A stretch of 62,653 nt of DNA, from assembly GCA_947476325.1 (NCBI GenBank), contig CANJPZ010000013.1, positions 1 through 62,653 on the forward strand, read 5' to 3'. The position numbers and the translations under genes are program-made. The notes below the pieces were generated by a model, which was not told the origin of the DNA, made no database searches, and saw nothing but the letters and a program-made list of their open reading frames with translations. Position 1 is the stretch's first letter, and the number at the start of each line of letters is the position of its first letter. This DNA is from Caulobacteraceae bacterium (GTDB taxonomy: Bacteria > Pseudomonadota > Alphaproteobacteria > Caulobacterales > Caulobacteraceae). Shown here in pieces: positions 8,217 through 17,949 of this stretch.

Positions 8217-9977
8217 ATGGAATACGGCCGGCTCAACGCACGAAGCGTGATCACTCAACTGCGCCTGTTCGGCACGTTCCTCGCCGTCCTGGTGCTTGCG
8301 GGCCTGGCGCCCCAGGCCACGGCGGCCGTCGCCGGCCCCACCGTCAGCGGTCCGATTCCGGCGCGCGTTTCCTTCGGCCAGCCTTCCCACGACTATGCCT
8401 GGGGCGCGACCATGCATAAACTGGCAAGCGTCGGCTATGTCGAGGAAGAGTACTTTTTCGAAGGCACGGCCAGCCGCTACAACACCCCTGCCGGCCAGCC
8501 GGGCACCGTTCGCGACAGCGGCCACAAGTACAAAACCCGCATGCTGGTCCGGCGGCCAATCGATCCGAAGAAATTCAATGGCACGGTGCTGGCTGAATGG
8601 ACCAACGTCACGCCCGGCTACGACCTCGATGCCATGTGGGGCTCAACGTTCGAGCAGATGATCCGCGGCGGCTATGCCTGGGTCGGCATCTCGGCCCAGC
8701 GCGTCGGCATCCAGCAGGCGCCCAATGGCCTGAAGCAGTGGAGCCCCACGCGCTACGGCTCTCTGGACGTGACCGAAGGCGGAACCATCACCGACGACGC
8801 CTTGTCCTACGACATCTATGCCCAGGGTATGCAGGCCATCAAAAGCCCGACGGGCGTCAACCCGCTCGGCTCTCTGCACGCCCAGCACATCATCGCCATG
8901 GGGGCCTCGCAGTCGGCGGGCCGGCTCGGCACCTACATCAACTCGCTTCACGGCATTCTGGGCGGTACGGTTGACGCCTACATTCTGTCCATCGGCGGGG
9001 CGCGCATCCGCGACGACATTCCGGTGCCGGTATTCAAGGTCCTGTCTGAAACCGACATCCCCGGCCAGGTGCCATCGCGTCAGCCCGACACCGCAAAATA
9101 TCGACAGTGGGAAGTCGTCGGCGCCAGCCACTCCGGCCAGCGCACGGGCTATAACTCCGGCGCCCTGAACCGCCGCGACGGCGTCACGCGCGAGGCGGCG
9201 GTCTGCACCTATCCGATGTGGCCGCGCATCCCGATCAACTATGTGCTCGGCAACGCCTATGACCTGACCAACAAGTGGATCAAGGACGGAACTCCGCCGC
9301 CCACCGCCGCCAAGGCTGACATTGATAGCCACCCCGGCCAGATTCCCGGCCGCGGCGGCGCACCCGCCACAACCGGCACCATCAACGAGATCAAGCGCGA
9401 TGCCCGCGGCAACGCGCTGGGCGGCATTCGTCTGGCTGAATTCGGCGTGCCGACCTCGCTTTCGAGCCGCGAAAATACCGGCAACAGCTTCTGCAACCTG
9501 TATGGCCGCTACGAGCCGTTTGCGGACGATGTCATCAACCAGCTCTATCCAACCCATGCCGCTTTCGTGAACGCCGTGAAGGCCCAGACCGACGCGAATG
9601 TGAAGGCGGGCTACATCCAGGCCGTTGATGGCGCACGCACCCTGCACCGGGCGCAGACCTCGTACATCGGCTCGGGCGATCCCTGCAAAGCCGCCTGCCG
9701 GCTGGCGCAAGACCTGGGCGACATGACCTACATTTACATGGGCGAGATCCGTAACGTCGATCAACTCGGCGACACGGCCGCCGCTACCGTCCGCCAGATT
9801 GCCCGCGCCGACGGACCAAGAGGCAAGCCCGCTGATCGCACTGCGGCCAGAGCCGGCATAGCCAAATACCTCAGAGACCTGCACGCCATGAAAGCGCGGG
9901 GGGCGATTACGGCCACGGTCGACATGGAACTGACGACGGCGGCGAACGCGGTGACCTTGGCCCTGCCGGCGGGGTAA
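8217..9977 (+). CDS. Exported alpha/beta hydrolase domain protein
   Basis: A 586-residue protein with an N-terminal hydrophobic segment (about residues 19-38) ending in PQATAA, consistent with a Sec signal. It has the architecture of the large, poorly characterised alpha/beta-hydrolase-domain family. The nucleophile elbow is MGASQSAGRLGTYIN, so the serine in GASQS is the likely nucleophile; acid and base are not obvious by eye. The ATG at 8217 follows tggggaaatg, a usable ribosome site. It is divergent from the thiolase (177 bases apart) and converges on the retropepsin-like gene. It probably hydrolyses an ester outside the cytoplasm, which would fit feeding an alcohol or acid into the neighbouring acyl-CoA pathway; that role is inference. 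Confidence 0.75.
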   Translation: MEYGRLNARSVITQLRLFGTFLAVLVLAGLAPQATAAVAGPTVSGPIPARVSFGQPSHDYAWGATMHKLASVGYVEEEYFFEGTASRYNTPAGQPGTVRDSGHKYKTRMLVRRPIDPKKFNGTVLAEWTNVTPGYDLDAMWGSTFEQMIRGGYAWVGISAQRVGIQQAPNGLKQWSPTRYGSLDVTEGGTITDDALSYDIYAQGMQAIKSPTGVNPLGSLHAQHIIAMGASQSAGRLGTYINSLHGILGGTVDAYILSIGGARIRDDIPVPVFKVLSETDIPGQVPSRQPDTAKYRQWEVVGASHSGQRTGYNSGALNRRDGVTREAAVCTYPMWPRIPINYVLGNAYDLTNKWIKDGTPPPTAAKADIDSHPGQIPGRGGAPATTGTINEIKRDARGNALGGIRLAEFGVPTSLSSRENTGNSFCNLYGRYEPFADDVINQLYPTHAAFVNAVKAQTDANVKAGYIQAVDGARTLHRAQTSYIGSGDPCKAACRLAQDLGDMTYIYMGEIRNVDQLGDTAAATVRQIARADGPRGKPADRTAARAGIAKYLRDLHAMKARGAITATVDMELTTAANAVTLALPAG

Positions 9978-10004
9978 GGCCCCGCTGCCAGCCAAAGGCG
10001 CCCG

Positions 10005-11168
10005 TCAATAGAATCGGGCGGGCGTCAGGTTGCGAGTCGGGCCGCCCGCCAAGGTAAGGCTCATAACCTGCCCTGCATGCGCGCCTTGCAGGCCACGGGG
10101 GCCGGGGAGGCCGCCGTCGATGGCGACGATCACTTCATTGACCGAAAACCCAGCGGCCAGGGCCGGACTGGAATCAGCCACGTGAATGATTCTCAAGCCG
10201 GCCGGCGTGCGTGCTGTCTGCAAGCCGGTCAGGTTACGGTCAAAGGCAATGTTCGCGCGGGGCGTATCGAGAACCCACATACGGTTGCGGCCCAGGTCGA
10301 AGCGCAGATCGAAGCGACTCAGAAAGGGTAAGCCAAGCAAGGCCTCGCCCGCGGCCTCGCCGCTCGGCAGCTCGCACACGTCGAACGGCGCATCAGTAAA
10401 CTCTGTACCGGCGAAACGCACGCGAGCCAGGCTGCCCGTGCGCACGGTCACGTCACGCCGGGAGCCTCCATCACCAGCCATAGTCGTCAGATGGGTCGCA
10501 GGCGTGCGCTTGCCGATCAGGCCCAGCCGCGCCGCCAGTTTTGGCGCAAGGATGAGCGGGGTGGCGCTGCCCAGGTCGACAATCGCCTTGAAGGGCGGCA
10601 GGTCCTCGACCGCGATCTCGACCAGGTGTTTGGATTCTGCCGAGGCCGTCAGGTCCAGCGACCGGCCGCCCTCGGGCGCCTCTCCGGCCTGGCCGCTTGT
10701 TACTGTAAGGGAGCCCGCCGAAAGGTCGACATCCACCACATTGTCCCGAAACAGCTCCATGCCGACCAGGGCCGAGATCCGCCGCTCGTTCGCCCCGCTG
10801 ACGCCCGAAAGGTCGCCCGCCTGCAAGGTCGGGATTTGCAGTGTCGAATCCAGCCGGATGCGCCGCACCCTTCCGATGATCTGCTCGGCCGGGGCGTTAG
10901 CGCTGGCGGTCAGCACCGCGCCGGTCGACGGGTCGCGCATGAGCAGCGGCCCGACGTTGGAATAGGAAAGATCAACCCACGAGACAGGCGCTCCGTTGTC
11001 CAGCACCGCCATGGCTTGCCGGCCTTCGATAGACACCGGAAGCACAATTTGCGGCATGTCGCCCGACAGCGGAATGACGATCGAACGGCCCTGGGCCAGG
11101 GCGCGCGGGGCCACCGCAGCGCCAAAAGCCAACGCCATCAGGGTGCGACGGGAAAGAGCGCCTGTCAT
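10005..11168 (-). CDS. Exported retropepsin-like aspartyl protease with C-terminal PDZ-like region
   Basis: 387 residues. The N-terminus MTGALSRRTLMALAFGAAV looks like a Tat signal, with cleavage near RALAQ. Two retropepsin-like half domains follow. The first has VLDNGAPVSWV (about residues 55-65), the second IVDLGSATPLIL (about 197-208). Canonical clan AA enzymes have D-T/S-G; here both aspartates remain, but the next residue is Asn in the first and Leu in the second. The end (AGLRIIHVADSSPALAAGF...VNEVIVAIDGG) reads as a PDZ-like segment. It is the last gene of a five-gene minus-strand operon, 50 bases after the SDR. It may be a periplasmic protease or a degenerate binding protein. Confidence 0.72.
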   Translation of the reverse strand: MTGALSRRTLMALAFGAAVAPRALAQGRSIVIPLSGDMPQIVLPVSIEGRQAMAVLDNGAPVSWVDLSYSNVGPLLMRDPSTGAVLTASANAPAEQIIGRVRRIRLDSTLQIPTLQAGDLSGVSGANERRISALVGMELFRDNVVDVDLSAGSLTVTSGQAGEAPEGGRSLDLTASAESKHLVEIAVEDLPPFKAIVDLGSATPLILAPKLAARLGLIGKRTPATHLTTMAGDGGSRRDVTVRTGSLARVRFAGTEFTDAPFDVCELPSGEAAGEALLGLPFLSRFDLRFDLGRNRMWVLDTPRANIAFDRNLTGLQTARTPAGLRIIHVADSSPALAAGFSVNEVIVAIDGGLPGPRGLQGAHAGQVMSLTLAGGPTRNLTPARFY

Positions 11169-11218
11169 CCGCGAGAAGGATGGGCGCGCGTTACGGTGTC
11201 GTCAAGCCGCAGCGGGGG

Positions 11219-12001
<783 letters not shown>

Positions 12002-12012
12002 CGATGGTGCTC

Positions 12013-13557
12013 CTAGATGCTTCGTCCAAGTCCGGCCCAGAAGGGGTCGCGAAGCTTGCGTTTGAAAATTTTTCCCGAGTCTTCCCGCGGCAGGTCTTCG
12101 CGGAAGTGGACGGTCTTGGGCACCTTGTACCCGGCGATCTGCTCGCGCAGATAGGAGCGAACGTCGCGCTCAGTCAGTTCGACACCGGGCGAGGGCTGGA
12201 CAAAGGCGCAGACCGCCTCGCCGAATTCCTCATCCGGAACGCCGAATACGGCGCAGTCGGCGACGCCGGGCATCTTGTGCAGTTCGGCCTCGATCTCGGC
12301 GGGGTAGATGTTTGCGCCGCCCGAGATGATCATGTCCTTGGCGCGGTCGCACAGATAGAGGTACCCGTCCGCGTCGAGATAGCCGACATCCCCCGGCGCG
12401 ATCAGGCCGGCTTTTTCCGCCGCCCGGCGTTTTTCATCGTCGCCCTGATAGGTGAAGTCGGGGATGTGGCGGTTGCGAGCAACCACCTCGCCGATCTCGC
12501 TCACGGGCAAGGCCTTGCCTTCCTTGTCGAGGATCAGGATTTCGGCCTGGCCGATGGGCTTGCCGACGGTGCCCGGGTGAGCCAGCCATTCCTCCGAGGT
12601 GCAACCGACCACCATGCTGGTCTCGGTCGAGCCGTAGTATTCGTGGATCACCGGGCCCCACCATTCAATCATCGCCCGCTTGATCGGCGGCGAGACCGGG
12701 GCCGCGGCATGCACAACGAACTCCAGCGAGGACAAATCGTACCGGCTCTTCACTTCGTCCGGCAGCCGCAGCAGTCGGTTGAACATGATCGGCACCATGT
12801 GCAAGTGGGTGACCTTGTAGCGCTCGATCATCTGCAGCAGCTCTTCCGGATCGAACCGGGGCTCCAGAATGACGGTGGCCCCAATCCGCGCGGCAAGCAG
12901 GCCGTAGGCGTTGGGTGCCGAGTGGTACATAGGCCCGACCATCACCGTGACGACGCTGCCCAGGTCGTTGGCCCGCGTCCCGAAACCAAAACCCTTGAGC
13001 AGTAGCTCGCGGCTGAACGTCGCCTCGCCCGGCGTTGGCGGATTGCGACGCACGCCTTTGGGGTGACCAGTGGTGCCCGAGGTGTAGATGATGCTGCCGG
13101 GCGGCTCGAGGGCGGCGGCGGCGAAAGGCGGCTGGCTGTCGACCCAGCTGTCCCAGTCGGTGCGACCGGCGGGCGTCGTCGCGGCGACGGGATCAACGCC
13201 ATAGGCCTGAACGATTTCCGTGGGCGTCGCGGCCACCAGTACCGGCACGCCTGCGGGCAGGGCGCTTTCGACGCCGCGTAACAGATCAGCGTGGATGACG
13301 ATGGCCTTTGCGCCGCAGTCCTCGAAGACATAGCGCGCCTCGCCGGGCGTGCCGTGCCAGTTGACGGGTGTCGGATAGGCGCCGATCAGGCCGGCGGCGA
13401 GGCTGGCTTCGAAGAAGCAGAAGTCGTTGCGCAGGAACAGGGCGACCACGTCGCCCGGGCCAACCCCGAGGGCTTTCAGGCCGCTGGCGGCGCGCTCGGC
13501 CCGCGCCTGAAGGGTCGTGACATCGACGACCCGGTCTCCGCTGATGAACTTCGCCAT
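12013..13557 (-). CDS. Acyl-CoA synthetase (AMP-forming)
   Basis: A 514-residue ANL-family enzyme that adenylates a carboxylic acid and transfers it to CoA. The P-loop-like motif IIYTSGTTGHPKGV, the A5 motif YYGSTET, the hinge region with VGYLDADGYLYLCDRAKD, SGGANIYPAEIE and the catalytic lysine context PREDSGKIFKRKLRD are all present. It sits two bases after the acyl-CoA dehydrogenase and 11 bases before the SDR. It is the natural activating enzyme for the catabolic pathway encoded around it, in the position of AtuH. The true substrate (citronellate-like, branched or alicyclic acid) cannot be read from the sequence. Confidence 0.9.
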   Translation of the reverse strand: MAKFISGDRVVDVTTLQARAERAASGLKALGVGPGDVVALFLRNDFCFFEASLAAGLIGAYPTPVNWHGTPGEARYVFEDCGAKAIVIHADLLRGVESALPAGVPVLVAATPTEIVQAYGVDPVAATTPAGRTDWDSWVDSQPPFAAAALEPPGSIIYTSGTTGHPKGVRRNPPTPGEATFSRELLLKGFGFGTRANDLGSVVTVMVGPMYHSAPNAYGLLAARIGATVILEPRFDPEELLQMIERYKVTHLHMVPIMFNRLLRLPDEVKSRYDLSSLEFVVHAAAPVSPPIKRAMIEWWGPVIHEYYGSTETSMVVGCTSEEWLAHPGTVGKPIGQAEILILDKEGKALPVSEIGEVVARNRHIPDFTYQGDDEKRRAAEKAGLIAPGDVGYLDADGYLYLCDRAKDMIISGGANIYPAEIEAELHKMPGVADCAVFGVPDEEFGEAVCAFVQPSPGVELTERDVRSYLREQIAGYKVPKTVHFREDLPREDSGKIFKRKLRDPFWAGLGRSI

Positions 13558-13559
13558 CT

Positions 13560-14723
13560 CTAGAGGGTCCTTGCGATCAGAAGGCGCATGATCTCGTTCG
13601 AACCGCCGTAGATGCGGCTGATCCGGGCGTCGCGGTACATGCGGGAAATGGGCATTTCATCCATGTAGCCGGCGCCACCATGGAACTGCAGGCACTGGTC
13701 GACAACCTTGCCCTGCAGCTCGGTGGTCAGCAGCTTGGCCATGGCCGCCGTGGTTGCATCCAGCCGACCGGCCAGTTGCTCGCCGACACAGTAGTTGACG
13801 AACACCTTGGCGGCGGTGGCTTCTGCTTTGAGGTCCGCCAGGCGGAACTGTGTGTTCTGGAAATCCAGGATCGCCTTGCCGAAAGCCTTGCGGGATTTAG
13901 TGTAGTCGAGGGTGGTTTCCAGGGCCATGTCGATGGCAGTCACGGCCTGGGCGGCGATCACCAGCCGCTCGCGCGGCAACTCGGTCATCAGCTGACGGAA
14001 GCCCTGGCCCTCGGCCTCGCCCAGCAGGTTGTCGGCGGGCACGAAGACGTCGTCGAAGAAGAGTTCCGAAGTGTCGGACGCATCCTGGCCGAGCTTTTTC
14101 AGGCGACGGCCGCGGCGAAAGCCCTCAGCCTTCTCGGTCTCGACGACCAGCAAGGATACGCCCTTGCCGCCCTGTTCAGGATCGGTCTTGGCGGCAACGA
14201 TGACGAAATTGGCCAGTTGGCCCGACGAGATGAAAGTTTTGGCGCCGTTGATCCGGTAGCCGTTGCCACTGCGGATCGCGGTGGTGCGGATGGATTGCAG
14301 GTCAGAGCCGGTGTCCGGCTCGCTCATGGCGATGGCCGCCACCCGTTCGCCGTTCGACAGGCCCGGCAGCCAGCTGTGTTTCTGCTCCTCGGTGCCGTGG
14401 GCGACGACGTAGGGCGTGACGATGCCGTTGTGCAGCGAGGCGGCAAAGCCCTGGACGCCGCGGCGCTGGGTTTCCTCGAAGACGATCAGGTCATGGCGGA
14501 AGTCGCCGCCGCCGCCGCCGTATTCGGCCGGAACCGACACGCCCAGCAGGCCGGCTTGCCCCGCCTCGGTCCAGAAGGCGCGTTCCACCTGGCCGGCCTC
14601 GCGCCAGGATTCGGTCCGGGCGGGCGTCGCCGCGCGTTCAAGAAACTTTCCAATCCCGTCGCGAAACATCCGCAGATCGGCATCGTCCATAAAGGACGGT
14701 TCGGTGACATTCAGAACGGTCAT
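13560..14723 (-). CDS. Acyl-CoA dehydrogenase
   Basis: About 387 residues. The start at MTVLNVTEPSF is chosen because the sequence further upstream in frame is the shadow of the preceding gene. FAD-dependent alpha,beta-desaturation of an acyl-CoA is expected: AIAMSEPDTGSDLQSIRT is the flavin/substrate signature, GYRINGAKTFISSG follows, and QCLQFHGGAGYMDEMPISRMYRD is the C-terminal FAD-dimer motif. The last part, ISRIYGGSNEIMR, places the catalytic Glu as in medium-chain-type enzymes (GGSNEI). It lies seven bases after the PhoPQ-type hydrolase gene and two bases before the synthetase. It is comparable to AtuD (citronellyl-CoA dehydrogenase), though specificity is not provable here. Confidence 0.92.
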   Translation of the reverse strand: MTVLNVTEPSFMDDADLRMFRDGIGKFLERAATPARTESWREAGQVERAFWTEAGQAGLLGVSVPAEYGGGGGDFRHDLIVFEETQRRGVQGFAASLHNGIVTPYVVAHGTEEQKHSWLPGLSNGERVAAIAMSEPDTGSDLQSIRTTAIRSGNGYRINGAKTFISSGQLANFVIVAAKTDPEQGGKGVSLLVVETEKAEGFRRGRRLKKLGQDASDTSELFFDDVFVPADNLLGEAEGQGFRQLMTELPRERLVIAAQAVTAIDMALETTLDYTKSRKAFGKAILDFQNTQFRLADLKAEATAAKVFVNYCVGEQLAGRLDATTAAMAKLLTTELQGKVVDQCLQFHGGAGYMDEMPISRMYRDARISRIYGGSNEIMRLLIARTL

Positions 14724-14730
14724 GTGCGGT

Positions 14731-16176
14731 TTACCGGGCGGCCTTGTTGAGCGGATAGCGGGCGGCGGCCTGGCTCCAGCTGAACGGCATGGCCACGGGA
14801 ACAACGCTGACTTCGCTGGTGAACTTGAACGGGTACTTGAATCCGCTATCGTAGACCAGTTCGACGAAGAAGGCGGTATAGCCCTTGGCCGGATCCGGCA
14901 CGCGAATGACATAAGAGCCGTTGGCCTGGGGCGACATGGGCGACTTGACGTAGGCGTTGCCAATCACGTCCTTGCGGAAGTCGCGGGCGTTGGGGTTGGT
15001 CGCCTGCCACAGGTTCACTTCCTTGGGCTTGTCGATCGGCCGCACGGTCAGTGTGCCATCCGGTGCCTTGGTCCAGCTGTAACGAGGCCGCGCATGGCCC
15101 GTGATCACGGCGTTGTAGTAGGCAACCATGCTGTCCTGGGCGTCGGACTCACCCAGGTTGTGGCGTGCGTTCGGCACATAGCGGATGCGTTTTTCTTCCG
15201 GCAGGGCGCCATAATAGAACTGGGAATTGTCGGGCGTGAAAAACTGGTCGCCCGAGGCGTTGATCTCGTACTTGGGCATCCGCATCTGCGGACGTTCGCG
15301 GTAGTTGAACGGATCCTCGATATCCAGAACCGCCTTGTAGCCCGGCGTGCCGATCTTGTGCGGGAAGATGCCGTGATCGACGTAGTCCTGCAGGGACGAA
15401 GAGAATTGGCCATAGGCTTCAAAGCCGTGCTTGGTGACTTCCTCGCTGTTCAGTGCGTCGATGACCAGCGGAATGACGCCCATGACGCGCTTGTCGACCG
15501 CGGCCACCAGCCACGCCGTCCAGCCGCGCTTCGAGCCGCCGGAGACAACGAACTTGTTCAGGCGCAGCTTGCCGCCCTGTTCGGAGCGGGCAAATTCCTG
15601 CACCGCATCCATGGCGCGCACGCCGCTCTTGACCATGGCCAGACGCACCAGCCATTCGGGATCGTTCGTCTCCATGAACTTGACGCGGCTGTAGGCGATC
15701 AGGTCGTCTTCGCCACGGCCCTTGGTGGGATCGTCGGGGAATTTCAGTGGCTGGTTCGGCACCATGTGCAGTTCGGCCGCGATCGTGTTGGTATCGGTCG
15801 CCACCTTGATCATGCGGGCCGAAGGCGCTTTGGGCGCCGCATCGTTGATCGAGCCGCCATCGATATAGAGGAAGGCCTTGTCGCTGGTAACGTGGTCGGG
15901 TTTGGTGACGGTCAGCCAGTGCTTCCACACCGGATGGTCCACCTCGCCGGCGCCGCGCCAAGACTGGGACGTCAGGTCCAGGACATAGGTCGTATAGCCG
16001 GGTCCGGGAATGACGCTGTTGACCGTCCAGCCGTAGACCGAATCCTTCTTGGCGACATACCGATCAAGGGCCGTCGGTTGGGTCGCGGTGGCCACCGGCC
16101 CCGCTGCGAGGATCGGCGTGGTGAGCAGAGCCAGCCCGATCAGACAGCCGGCGAGTGTGCGTATTACCTTGATCAT
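14731..16176 (-). CDS. PhoPQ-activated pathogenicity-related family hydrolase, exported
   Basis: 481 residues with a Sec signal peptide (MIKVIRTLAGCLIGLALL...PILAAG). The body matches the PhoPQ-activated pathogenicity-related (PqaA-type) family: TALDRYVAKKDSVYGWTV near the mature N-terminus, FLYIDGGSIND, and the nucleophile elbow VVSGGSKRGWTAWLVAA with Ser in GGSKRG. VPNARHNLGESD probably carries the catalytic histidine. The family has an alpha/beta-hydrolase fold; its substrate is unknown. It is the first gene of the five-gene minus-strand operon that continues with acyl-CoA dehydrogenase, synthetase, SDR and the retropepsin-like gene. An exported hydrolase heading an acyl-CoA operon suggests release of a substrate from an ester outside the cell membrane. 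Confidence 0.88.
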   Translation of the reverse strand: MIKVIRTLAGCLIGLALLTTPILAAGPVATATQPTALDRYVAKKDSVYGWTVNSVIPGPGYTTYVLDLTSQSWRGAGEVDHPVWKHWLTVTKPDHVTSDKAFLYIDGGSINDAAPKAPSARMIKVATDTNTIAAELHMVPNQPLKFPDDPTKGRGEDDLIAYSRVKFMETNDPEWLVRLAMVKSGVRAMDAVQEFARSEQGGKLRLNKFVVSGGSKRGWTAWLVAAVDKRVMGVIPLVIDALNSEEVTKHGFEAYGQFSSSLQDYVDHGIFPHKIGTPGYKAVLDIEDPFNYRERPQMRMPKYEINASGDQFFTPDNSQFYYGALPEEKRIRYVPNARHNLGESDAQDSMVAYYNAVITGHARPRYSWTKAPDGTLTVRPIDKPKEVNLWQATNPNARDFRKDVIGNAYVKSPMSPQANGSYVIRVPDPAKGYTAFFVELVYDSGFKYPFKFTSEVSVVPVAMPFSWSQAAARYPLNKAAR

Positions 16177-16432
16177 GACCTGTGGTCCTCTCCTGCGGGC
16201 CCGCTGTTCCCGCGGCGCTCCAAGCCTAACGCTAGCGGAAGTGGACGGTCGTGACCATGCGGGAATTTGGCGAAAAATGTGGTTTGAGCCACCCGGCCGC
16301 CGCCGAGCAGGAGGTGGGAGGCGACACCGCCGGTATCACCTGTGAGGACGTCCGCCGGACGCCGGCATGAGGAATTCGCCGAGCGCGGAGATTGGCCCCA
16401 GACCAACGTCGAAGACTTGCCGCCGTTCGGGT

Positions 16433-16999
16433 CTACCGCAAACTCGCGTTGAGCTTTTCGAGCACCGCTGCGCCGGGCACGAGTTCGGCGTCGTGCAGCT
16501 CGTTCAGGGGCGTGGCCACCGTATCGAGGGAATCGTGGAGATCCTGCGAGGCCGGGTCGATGAACAGCAGGCCGGTGACGATTTCGCCCAATGCCGCCCT
16601 GGATGACAGGAAGGCCTGGGCTGCCACGCGGTCCGACGGATCATAATGTGCTGCCAGCTTGTGCAGGCTCAGCACTGACCCATCGTGCTGGGTAACGGTC
16701 TGGGTCTCGCCGGGCTCGTAGTCCACATGGATCGGCGCGCGGTCGGCCACCAGGTCGAGCTTGTTCACCGCCTCGTTGTGCTCGCGCACGTAGTCGTAGC
16801 TCTTGGTCGAGCCGTTGTGATTGTTGAACTGCACGCACGGGCTGATGCAGTCGATGAAGGCCGGGCCCTTGTGGTTCAGCGCCGCCTTGATCAGCGGCGC
16901 CAGCTGGGCCTTGTCGCCGGAAAAGCTACGGGCCACGAAGGTTGCGCCCAGCTGCAGGGCCCGGCAGTCCGACCGATCGGCGATGCGAGAGATGCAAGA
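16433..16999 (-). pseudogene. Remnant of 2-oxoacid:ferredoxin oxidoreductase beta subunit (KorB-like), N-terminus missing
   Basis: The open frame encodes about the last 170-188 residues of a KorB-type beta subunit: RALQLGATFVARSFSGDK, then LIKAALNHKGPAFIDCISPC, VQFNNHN, YDYVREHNEA, and a typical C-terminal tail. The thiamine-diphosphate-binding N-terminal half (usually another 160-170 residues with Cys motifs) is absent, and a TAG lies at 17000-17002 just upstream of the family-like part. No alpha subunit is nearby. A GTG at 16936 could start a short product, but it would lack the active site. The 256 bases between this remnant and the hydrolase gene at 16176 show nothing recognisable beyond a likely promoter zone for the minus-strand operon. 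Confidence 0.8.
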
Positions 17000-17105
17000 C
17001 TAGCTTGAGAAATGCGGACCGCAATTGATGCATATCACAGAAAGGGGCGTTATGGGGGCAATCGGCTCACGCCCGGCGCCGCGTCGGCCCACCCCATGAG
17101 GATCC

Positions 17106-17909
17106 ATGTCAACAACAGACGCAAGCCAGATTGAGAGCCGTCTTGAGGTTCGCGCTGGCGGTCTGATCGCCCATGTCGCCATCAGCAATCCCGCGCGGCT
17201 GAATTCGATGAACAGCGGCCTGATGGCGCAGTTTATCGAAACGATCGGCGCGCTGGCAACGAACAGCGACCTGCGGGCCCTGGTGCTGACAGGCGCGGGC
17301 GAGAAGGCTTTCATCGGCGGCGCCGACATCAAGGAGATGGCGGTGCTTGCCTCGCCCGATCAGGCGCGGACCTTTATCGCCCGGGTGCACGATTGCTGCG
17401 TTGCGCTGCGCGACTTGCCGGTTCCGGTCATAGCGCGGATCAACGGCGCCTGCTTTGGCGCAGGTCTGGAAATGGCGGCGGCCTGCGACCTGCGCGTGGC
17501 TTCCACCACCGCCCTGTTCGGAATGCAGGAGGTGCGTCTGGGGATTCCGTCCGTCATCGAGGCGGCCCTCCTGCCCACCCTGGTCGGCTGGGGGCGAGCC
17601 CGGGAAATCCTGCTGCTGGGCGAGACATTCGACGCACAGCGCGCTTTGGACTGGCGACTGGTTGAGCGCCTCGCCGGACCGGACGTGCTGGATGCATCGG
17701 TCGAGACCTGGCTCGAATCCCTTCTCGCCTGCAGTCCTGGCGCCGTGCGAGCGCAAAAGGCGCTGATCCGGAAGTGGGAAGACCTGCCGCTGACTGCCGC
17801 CATCAGCGCCGGGATCGACAGCTTTGCGGCAGCGTTCGAGACGCCCGAGCCTCGTGAGGCCATGCGGGAGTTCCTGGAGCGAGAGGCAATACGCAAGGCG
17901 CTGCGCTAA
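17106..17909 (+). CDS. Enoyl-CoA hydratase/isomerase family protein
   Basis: A 267-residue crotonase-fold enzyme. The first oxyanion-hole segment is KAFIGGADIKEM and the second is GACFGAGLEMAAACDLRV. The position that usually carries the second catalytic Glu reads EVRLGIPSVIEAALLP, so one acidic residue (E of EVRLG) is present but the usual GxG after IP is replaced. Such variants are common in hydratases acting on branched substrates. It opens the plus-strand operon that runs to 26590 and is 40 bases upstream of the acyl-CoA dehydrogenase. The upstream region 17002-17105 should hold the operon promoter. Confidence 0.88.
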   Translation: MSTTDASQIESRLEVRAGGLIAHVAISNPARLNSMNSGLMAQFIETIGALATNSDLRALVLTGAGEKAFIGGADIKEMAVLASPDQARTFIARVHDCCVALRDLPVPVIARINGACFGAGLEMAAACDLRVASTTALFGMQEVRLGIPSVIEAALLPTLVGWGRAREILLLGETFDAQRALDWRLVERLAGPDVLDASVETWLESLLACSPGAVRAQKALIRKWEDLPLTAAISAGIDSFAAAFETPEPREAMREFLEREAIRKALR

Positions 17910-17949
17910 AACACCTTTCCCAATCCTTCAAAATCACCAAAGTCACACC

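Noticed and set aside
14416-16254. A 612-codon plus-strand frame over the PhoPQ-type hydrolase and acyl-CoA dehydrogenase
   Set aside because: Antisense shadow of two clear genes, with Arg/His/Gly-rich composition and no recognisable domain.
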